From: Rickettsia typhi
GTDB lineage: Bacteria > Pseudomonadota > Alphaproteobacteria > Rickettsiales > UBA1997
Reading direction: 5' to 3'
NCBI GenBank assembly: GCA_945888585.1
Contig: CAMDAI010000089.1
Span: forward strand, 1-5,901
DNA: 5,901 bases
A program made the position numbers and the translations under genes. Shown piece after piece: positions 1 to 5,901 of this stretch (position 1 is its first letter; each line of letters begins with the position of its first letter). Under the pieces are notes generated by a model, which saw only the letters and a program-made list of their open reading frames with translations, was not told the origin of the DNA and made no database searches.

Positions 1-444
1 CATTTAGTTACCAAAAAACAAATGGATCAGGTTTTTGATATTTTAAGAAGCGGAGTTAAAAAATTAAAAGGTATGTGGAGCAGAAGAGCTCAAGAATATG
101 AAAGCAAAATTAATTCCGGTGACATTATCTTATTATCCGAAGTTCTTCGTGATTTAACTAGAGATATTCAAGATGAAGAAAGATCTTACAGTGAAAGAAT
201 CATTTACGAAACCGCTATTTATCGCCTCGCTTCTGAATATTCTGCAATTTCCGGAATTGACTTTGAGAAAGCTCGCGACGAAATTGTTTCAACTGCTAAA
301 AATAAATTAAACAGTTCTGACGAAGCTAAAGAAATTAAGCCAAAAGATGATTTCAACGAAGAATTTGACGGAGATGAAGAAGAGGAAGAAGAGGAAGATG
401 AAGATGGCGATGAAGATATGGATGACGAAGATGACGAAGATTAA
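1..444 (+). CDS. carD: CarD-family transcriptional regulator, 3' part (5' end outside window)
   Basis: This is the C-terminal part of a CarD/CdnL-type RNA polymerase-binding regulator. Members of the family bind the polymerase beta subunit through an N-terminal Tudor-like domain and stabilise the open promoter complex through a C-terminal helical domain. Here the reading frame is open from base 1, and seven residues (HLVTKKQ) precede the first Met at 22, so the gene continues upstream and that Met is not the start. The helical domain is clear: MWSRRAQEYESKINSGD (from 73), then the EVLRDLTRD and SYSERIIYETA helices. The Trp at 76-78 matches the family's conserved DNA-wedging Trp. After the domain comes an extremely acidic tail, with 26 of the last 32 residues Asp or Glu (346-441), longer and more acidic than I would expect for the family. 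lolD follows 14 nt after the stop on the same strand. The identification is firm; the role of the tail is unknown. Confidence 0.9.
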   Translation, partial: HLVTKKQMDQVFDILRSGVKKLKGMWSRRAQEYESKINSGDIILLSEVLRDLTRDIQDEERSYSERIIYETAIYRLASEYSAISGIDFEKARDEIVSTAKNKLNSSDEAKEIKPKDDFNEEFDGDEEEEEEEDEDGDEDMDDEDDED

Positions 445-458
445 AAATCAAAATAGCC

Positions 459-1124
459 ATGACTTTAATTTTAAAAAACATCAGCAAATCTTTTAATCAG
501 GGAAATCAAACTATCGAGGTTATTAAAGATGTTAATTTAGAAATTAAAATTGGTGAAATTGTGGCATTAGTTGGCCCTTCCGGTTCTGGAAAAACTACTC
601 TTCTACAAATTTCAGGATTGCTTGATAATCCTAATTCAGGAGAAATTTTTATTAATTCAAAAAATTTATCCAAAGCTGATGATTGTGAAAGAACGATTGC
701 CAGAAAAAATGATTTAGGCTTTGTTTATCAATTTCATCATCTATTACCGGAATTTTCCGCTTTAGAAAATGTAGCAATGAACCTTTTAATTAAAGGTGTT
801 CAAAAAAAAGAAGCTTTTGAGCGATCAAAAACAATTCTCGAAGAAATTGGCCTAGAACATCGTATCAATCATCGCCCTTCTGAATTATCCGGTGGCGAAC
901 AACAAAGAGTTTCAATTGCCAGAGCAATTGTTGGAAAACCAGCTTTATTACTAGCTGACGAACCAACCGGAAATCTTGATTCTGAAAATGCTGTAAATAT
1001 TTTTAATCTACTAACCGAATTCACCAAGCATTATAAAATGGCCTGCTTAGTTGTTACTCACAATCCAGAACTGGCCAAAAAAATGGATAGGATTCTTACA
1101 ATTAAAGATGGATCTTTGTTATAA
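459..1124 (+). CDS. lolD: Lipoprotein-releasing system ATP-binding protein LolD
   Basis: This 221-residue protein is the ATPase of the LolCDE complex, which extracts lipoproteins from the outer face of the inner membrane and hands them to LolA. All ABC ATPase motifs are present: Walker A GPSGSGKT (39-46), Q-loop Gln91, signature LSGGEQQR (143-150), Walker B LLLADEP with Glu168, D-loop NLD (172-174) and H-loop His201. The stretch YQFHHLLPEFSALENVAM (90-107) is the LolD-specific motif and separates it from FtsE or MacB ATPases. The length is normal for the family. ATG 459 gives the expected N-terminus (MTLILKNISKSF), but no Shine-Dalgarno sequence is visible in the 14-nt gap after carD, so translation may be coupled or SD-independent. 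The membrane partner LolC/LolE, often next to lolD, is not adjacent here: upstream is carD and downstream is a convergent gene. Confidence 0.95.
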   Translation: MTLILKNISKSFNQGNQTIEVIKDVNLEIKIGEIVALVGPSGSGKTTLLQISGLLDNPNSGEIFINSKNLSKADDCERTIARKNDLGFVYQFHHLLPEFSALENVAMNLLIKGVQKKEAFERSKTILEEIGLEHRINHRPSELSGGEQQRVSIARAIVGKPALLLADEPTGNLDSENAVNIFNLLTEFTKHYKMACLVVTHNPELAKKMDRILTIKDGSLL

Positions 1125-1172
1125 CTTAGAGACAGCAAATAATTTATAAAGAAATTCTAGAAGTTAATTCTG

Positions 1173-1979
1173 TTAAATTCCTACTAAAAACAAGCCATAT
1201 TCATTAGCAAGTCTAATAACTTCTTTCTGATTAATAATTAGAGATGAGCCAGCTTCTACAGCTATTCCGGCAAAATTTGCCTTATGTAAATTATGAATAG
1301 TTTGAACACCTAAGGACGGCAAATCTGCTTTAATATTCTGCCCAATTTTTTTCATCTTAATTAGAACTGGTTTTCTACCAATTTTAAATTGCAAATTACC
1401 AGAACGTTCAATTAAAGCATCAGTCCCCTCAATTGCTTCCACACCGATAATTTGTTTTTGCTGAACCACCAAAGATTGGCCGATATCTAATTCAGAAATA
1501 ATTTTTATAGCATTTTTACCAATTGTAATATCCTGCCAAAAATCTTTTTCCGGTTTTAATTCTCCCAAAACCCCAGCTTTAGCCACTAAATCATCAATAA
1601 TTTCATCGGCTCCTAGAAATTTAAAACCTTCTTTTTCAAAAAAATTCATCACTGTAGAAAGTACACTGTCATCGCCAAATAACTTTGCCCCCAAAATTTT
1701 AGAAAGCAAAACCGCACCTTTAGCATCAACCTTCATGTTAGACATCGAAGGCTTATTTATACCGCCGACAAACACTATTTCGGTTGCTTTATTATCGCGT
1801 AAAATTTTTAAAATTTTTCCAGTATGTCCAATATGAACAACATGATGGGGATAAGAAATAAAATCAGAGTTACTATTTTCACCTTCAAGCAAAATCAAAA
1901 AAAATGGTTTTTCATTTTTTTGGCATTTTTTAATAATCATTTTCGGTAGATCACCACGACCCGCGACAATTGCTAGCAT
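1173..1979 (-). CDS. lpxI: UDP-2,3-diacylglucosamine pyrophosphatase LpxI (DUF1009)
   Basis: This 268-residue protein belongs to the LpxI family, which hydrolyses UDP-2,3-diacylglucosamine to lipid X and UMP in lipid A synthesis. It replaces LpxH in many alphaproteobacteria and is unrelated to it. Family hallmarks are visible: N-terminal AGRGDLP (6-12), VGGINKP (71-77), GDDS (102-105), VEAIEGTDALIERSG (180-194) and the C-terminal block KADLPSLGVQTI with Asp219. I infer that Asp219 corresponds to the catalytic metal-binding Asp studied in Caulobacter LpxI. Length is typical and no key block is missing. The ATG at 1979 gives the canonical start MLAIVAGRGDLP; no strong ribosome binding site is seen. 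It is the last gene of the minus-strand series, 57 nt after the reductase gene, and is not flanked here by lpxA, lpxB or fabZ, with which it often clusters. Confidence 0.95.
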   Translation of the reverse strand: MLAIVAGRGDLPKMIIKKCQKNEKPFFLILLEGENSNSDFISYPHHVVHIGHTGKILKILRDNKATEIVFVGGINKPSMSNMKVDAKGAVLLSKILGAKLFGDDSVLSTVMNFFEKEGFKFLGADEIIDDLVAKAGVLGELKPEKDFWQDITIGKNAIKIISELDIGQSLVVQQKQIIGVEAIEGTDALIERSGNLQFKIGRKPVLIKMKKIGQNIKADLPSLGVQTIHNLHKANFAGIAVEAGSSLIINQKEVIRLANEYGLFLVGI

Positions 1980-2036
1980 CAGAAAATATCTTTAATTATT
2001 ATTTAAATATTTGCATAAAATTTATCTTTGTACCTT

Positions 2037-3810
<1,774 letters not shown>

Positions 3811-3836
3811 TTATTTAATTGCACTATTGAATTAAT

Positions 3837-4541
3837 TTAGAAGGCTATTTTACCATTACTTACCACAATCATACCATCTTTTTCACTAATACTAGCTCCA
3901 GCTTCTTTTGCTAATAAAAACATGGCACAAAGTGATTCCTTATGTTTTAAATCAAATATTGCTAAATCAATTTTACCAGCCGCCAAATAACCAAGATCCA
4001 AACTAAAACAGTTATTTAAACGATTAATGAATTTATCCTTAGCTAAACTAGTATCTGAAACCGCACAAATTAAACTTCCCGATTTATTTTCAGAAACCCT
4101 AACCCGACGATTATTTAAAAATGCACCACCACCTTTTTCAGCAAAATATAACTCGTTTGAAGCCACATTACTGAGAGCTGTGGCCACCACTTCTTTTTTA
4201 CCACTGCCAATATATTCTAAAGCCACCATTGTAGAAAAATAAGGAATGGAGCGCGACAAATTCATTAAACCATCAACCGGACTAACTATATAACTATATT
4301 GTGCATTTGGATTATTGATAATTTTTTCTCCATCCAAAAATTCAATATTATATTCCGGATGAATTTTAGTTAAATCTTGAATTAAACCTTCTTTAATTCT
4401 CTTATAGCAAGCATTGGAAAATTTCACTGCCGTGGCATAATTATTCTGTAAATTCTCAATCTCGCCAAAATCTCGTGCTAAACGTCCAGAAACTTTATCT
4501 AAAGCCTTAATGATAATACTTAAATTAGGTGAATATCTCAT
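3837..4541 (-). CDS. SuhB/inositol monophosphatase-like protein with degenerate active site
   Basis: This 234-residue protein has the inositol monophosphatase fold by sequence. Family landmarks include LARDFGEIENLQ (21-32), typical of alphaproteobacterial SuhB proteins, SNELYFAEKGGGAFLNNRRVRVS (from 128), LDLGYLAAGKIDLAIFDLK (181-199) and LAKEAGA (210-216). The catalytic residues are largely gone. The family motif DPxDGTTNF reads SPVDGLMNL (87-95), so the first metal-binding Asp is Ser87. The usual EES metal-ligand block reads FLDGE (68-72). The WD pair near the C-terminus is replaced by Glu202-Ser203. The N-terminal GPADFVSxAD block is also unrecognisable. It is therefore probably not a Mg-dependent phosphatase, although the frame is intact and the fold residues are kept. 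E. coli SuhB has a role in rRNA antitermination reported not to need catalysis; a similar role here is speculation. ATG 4541 is the only sensible start; no Shine-Dalgarno sequence is seen. It lies 35 nt before obgE. Confidence 0.8.
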   Translation of the reverse strand: MRYSPNLSIIIKALDKVSGRLARDFGEIENLQNNYATAVKFSNACYKRIKEGLIQDLTKIHPEYNIEFLDGEKIINNPNAQYSYIVSPVDGLMNLSRSIPYFSTMVALEYIGSGKKEVVATALSNVASNELYFAEKGGGAFLNNRRVRVSENKSGSLICAVSDTSLAKDKFINRLNNCFSLDLGYLAAGKIDLAIFDLKHKESLCAMFLLAKEAGASISEKDGMIVVSNGKIAF

Positions 4542-4553
4542 AGAATATATTTT

Positions 4554-4679
4554 TTAAAACCAAAACGCCGTAAGACTAGAATATAACTCACCAGAAGGCA
4601 ACCCATATCTTGCCGCTCCTTGTTTAATCAGGTAGGAGGACTTTCTATACCAAGTATAATCAAAACCAGAAAAATAGAT
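4554..4679. other. Intergenic spacer with two adjacent hairpins and an in-frame 41-codon open stretch
   Basis: This spacer between the phosphorelay gene and the suhB-like gene is visibly richer in G+C than its surroundings. Two short perfect inverted repeats lie one base apart: GGCAA/TTGCC (4597-4601 with 4610-4614, 8-nt loop) and CTCCT/AGGAG (4616-4620 with 4634-4638, 13-nt loop). A weak ACTT/AAGT pair (4640-4655) follows. Neither strand has a T-run right after the hairpins, so this is not a standard intrinsic terminator. On the minus strand the frame of the upstream gene stays open for 41 codons after its TAA, to a TAA at 4556-4554, and includes the protein-like segment GAARYGLPSGELYSSL. 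No ATG is in that frame. It may be a small RNA or structured leader, a palindromic element, a gene remnant, or chance. I could not match it to a known RNA family. Confidence 0.35.
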
Positions 4680-5687
4680 TTATGTTTTTGTAAAATTCTT
4701 CAACTTCAATATATCATTTTCAAATTCTTTAATCATTTCATCCAACTTAATAATAAAATCTTGATCTTCCGGCCATTTTCCAGCTTTAGCACCATCATTT
4801 ATAATAACACAATATTCAAACATTTTTTCCGCCCCAATATTTCCACAAATTCCTTTAAAAGCATGAGAATCAAACAAAAATTGATCCAAATCTTTTTTTA
4901 AAAAATCTTGCTTGATCTTTTGAAGTAAATCATTGGCTTCATTCAAAAAAATCGGCGCAAATTCAATTAACATTTCATCTGATAATTTACTAGAAATAGT
5001 TTTTCTTGGCTCTGCTTGTTTAGTCATACAATCTCCTGTTATAATATCTCTGCAATCTTCAGCAATCCATAATTCAATTAAATTTAATAATTGATTATAA
5101 TCACCACCTTTAACAAAGTAATCGTTAAATCCAGCATTTAAAAATTTATGAATATCTTCTTTAGAACCATCACCACTTAAAGCAATTGCCGGAATTTTAT
5201 TAATATTTTTCTCTGATTGATATTCTCTCATAGCAATAATCGCTTCAATACCATTCATGATAGGCATTTGAATATCCATCAAAACTAAATCATATTTATT
5301 ATTCTGTATTTTTTCTAAAGCTTCCTTACCATTTTTTGCTTCATCAATAATAATTTTTTTCTCTTTTAGAAATTTAGCACTCAACATTCGATTAATATCT
5401 TGATCATCAACTAATAAAATTTTTCTATTTTCTAAATGGGTTTTTTCTAAATTAATTACCTCATTATACTCCACCAACCCCCATTTAGCAACGGTTCGTA
5501 ACAGTAAATCATTTGATATTGGTTTCGATAAATTATCATTAAAAACATTTTGCATATCTTGATTTTCTTGATACAATTGATTGAGTGAAGAATAGGTAAT
5601 GATTGGAATTTTATCATTAAAAGTCTTAATTATCTTGGCTGCACTATAACCATCCATTATTTTCATCTGAAGATCCATCAATATCAA
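4680..5687 (-). CDS. Hybrid phosphorelay protein, C-terminal piece: receiver 1 (3' part), receiver 2 and Hpt
   Basis: This is the downstream piece of a signalling protein whose 5' part is in another frame (5684-5901). Numbering from the TTG at 5687, residues 1-70 complete a first receiver domain: phosphoacceptor Asp5 (MILMDLQM), Ser33 and the LSKP Lys55. Residues 89-208 are a full second receiver: acidic pair Asp94-Asp95 (ILLVDDQDINR), phosphoacceptor Asp138 (LVLMDIQMPIMNG), Ser170 and Lys193. Residues 235-335 are an Hpt domain with His275 in HAFKGICGNIGA. The TTG at 5687 falls inside receiver 1 and cannot be the true start. No DNA-binding or output domain is seen, so the piece is a phosphotransfer hub, probably the tail of a hybrid histidine kinase whose kinase core lies beyond the window. 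The stop is followed by the unusual spacer and then the suhB-like gene. Confidence 0.85.
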   Translation of the reverse strand: MILMDLQMKIMDGYSAAKIIKTFNDKIPIITYSSLNQLYQENQDMQNVFNDNLSKPISNDLLLRTVAKWGLVEYNEVINLEKTHLENRKILLVDDQDINRMLSAKFLKEKKIIIDEAKNGKEALEKIQNNKYDLVLMDIQMPIMNGIEAIIAMREYQSEKNINKIPAIALSGDGSKEDIHKFLNAGFNDYFVKGGDYNQLLNLIELWIAEDCRDIITGDCMTKQAEPRKTISSKLSDEMLIEFAPIFLNEANDLLQKIKQDFLKKDLDQFLFDSHAFKGICGNIGAEKMFEYCVIINDGAKAGKWPEDQDFIIKLDEMIKEFENDILKLKNFTKT

Positions 5688-5901
5688 AGCATATTTTTTT
5701 CTCGTGCCAATTCCACCGCTTCTTTGCCATCATAAGCAAGATCACAAACTACATTTTTTAATCTTTTTTCGAGTAATTTTTTATTTACCATCAAATTTAC
5801 TTTTTGATCATCTACCAAAAGAATGTGGGTTTTAAAAGCATCATCAACGTTTATTTCTTCTGTTTTAGAGATTTTTTCACTTGAAGCTACCTTTGGAAAT
5901 T
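5684..5901 (-). CDS. Hybrid phosphorelay protein, upstream piece: start of receiver 1, frameshifted and cut by window edge
   Basis: The minus-strand frame is open from the window edge down to a TGA at 5686-5684. It encodes a linker and then the start of a receiver domain, HILLVDDQKVNLMVNKKLLE, with the acidic pair of the phosphorylation pocket, and continues DGKEAVELARE. At the A7 tract (5694-5700) the homology moves to another frame, where KYALILMDLQM supplies the phosphoacceptor strand. One extra A, or a -1 slip, would join the two pieces into a single receiver. Start and N-terminal domains are outside the window. Together with 4680-5687 this is one gene, either genuinely frameshifted, rescued by slippage, or carrying a sequencing or assembly error. 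Confidence 0.8.
   Translation of the reverse strand, partial: FPKVASSEKISKTEEINVDDAFKTHILLVDDQKVNLMVNKKLLEKRLKNVVCDLAYDGKEAVELAREKNML
5694..5700 (-). repeat. A7 homopolymer at the frameshift point
   Basis: The minus strand reads GCACGAG-AAAAAAA-TATGCT. In the upstream frame the codons are GAA AAA AAT, which contains the heptamer A AAA AAT, fitting the X XXY YYZ pattern of -1 slippery sites. The receiver homology needs eight A's or a -1 shift here. The tract could be a slippage site for polymerase or ribosome, a hypermutable contingency run, or a homopolymer miscount. Confidence 0.6.

Noticed and set aside
1125..1172. Bidirectional intrinsic terminator between lolD and lpxI
   Set aside because: Only interrupted AT-rich pairing around TTCTAGAA and ACAG/CTGT can be drawn, with no strong stem and no T-run after it.
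4027..4242. Plus-strand open frame of about 70 codons opposite the suhB-like gene
   Set aside because: Antisense to conserved IMPase-family sequence, with no recognisable domain.
4634..4640. Perfect Shine-Dalgarno-like AGGAGGA on the plus strand
   Set aside because: No start codon follows at a usable distance; the bases are better explained as one arm of the CTCCT/AGGAG stem.
4560..4660. Possible tRNA, RNase P RNA, tmRNA or SRP RNA in the spacer
   Set aside because: A GAAAGTCC string on the minus strand recalls RNase P, but the other conserved blocks are missing and the region is too short. No cloverleaf, tag-coding region or SRP GGAAG loop could be drawn.
4655..4660. TATAAT on the plus strand as a promoter -10 box
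   Set aside because: There is no matching -35 at proper spacing and no plus-strand gene downstream; such hexamers are expected by chance in AT-rich DNA.
4620..4901. Plus-strand open frame of about 90 codons across the spacer and the Hpt domain
   Set aside because: It needs a TTG start and overlaps the clear Hpt domain on the other strand; the translation looks like low-complexity noise.

Overview
The window is an AT-rich stretch of bacterial chromosome (roughly one third G+C) with tightly packed genes. The gene set points to an alphaproteobacterium, possibly a host-associated lineage such as Rickettsiales or Holosporales. It contains a CarD-type transcription factor, the lipid A enzyme LpxI (common in alphaproteobacteria), LolD with its family motif, ObgE, a SuhB-derived protein, and a multi-receiver/Hpt phosphorelay protein. 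LpxI and LolD show a Gram-negative with a lipid A outer membrane. The low G+C, a degenerate enzyme and a frameshift in a poly(A) tract fit a reduced genome. The exact taxon cannot be read from the sequence.

Layout. Positions 1-1124 carry two plus-strand genes: the 3' end of carD, with an extremely acidic C-terminal tail, and lolD 14 nt later. They converge on a minus-strand series that runs right to left from the window edge (5901) to 1173. In transcription order it holds: a hybrid phosphorelay protein (two receiver domains and an Hpt domain, cut by the window edge and broken by a frameshift at an A7 tract), a 138-nt spacer of unusual composition, a SuhB/inositol-monophosphatase-like protein that has lost its metal-binding residues, obgE, a pteridine-reductase-like short-chain dehydrogenase overlapping obgE by 11 nt, and lpxI. 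The 48 nt between lolD and lpxI show no canonical intrinsic terminator.

How the genes relate. From the suhB-like gene to lpxI the spacing is short (35 nt, an 11-nt overlap, 57 nt), so one operon is plausible. Its contents are mixed housekeeping: ribosome-associated GTPase, reduced-pterin metabolism, lipid A synthesis. No new multi-gene defence or mobile system is visible. The points most worth a second look are the phosphorelay frameshift, the SuhB-like pseudoenzyme, the spacer with paired hairpins and an in-frame 41-codon extension, the FolM/PTR1-like reductase, and the CarD acidic tail.
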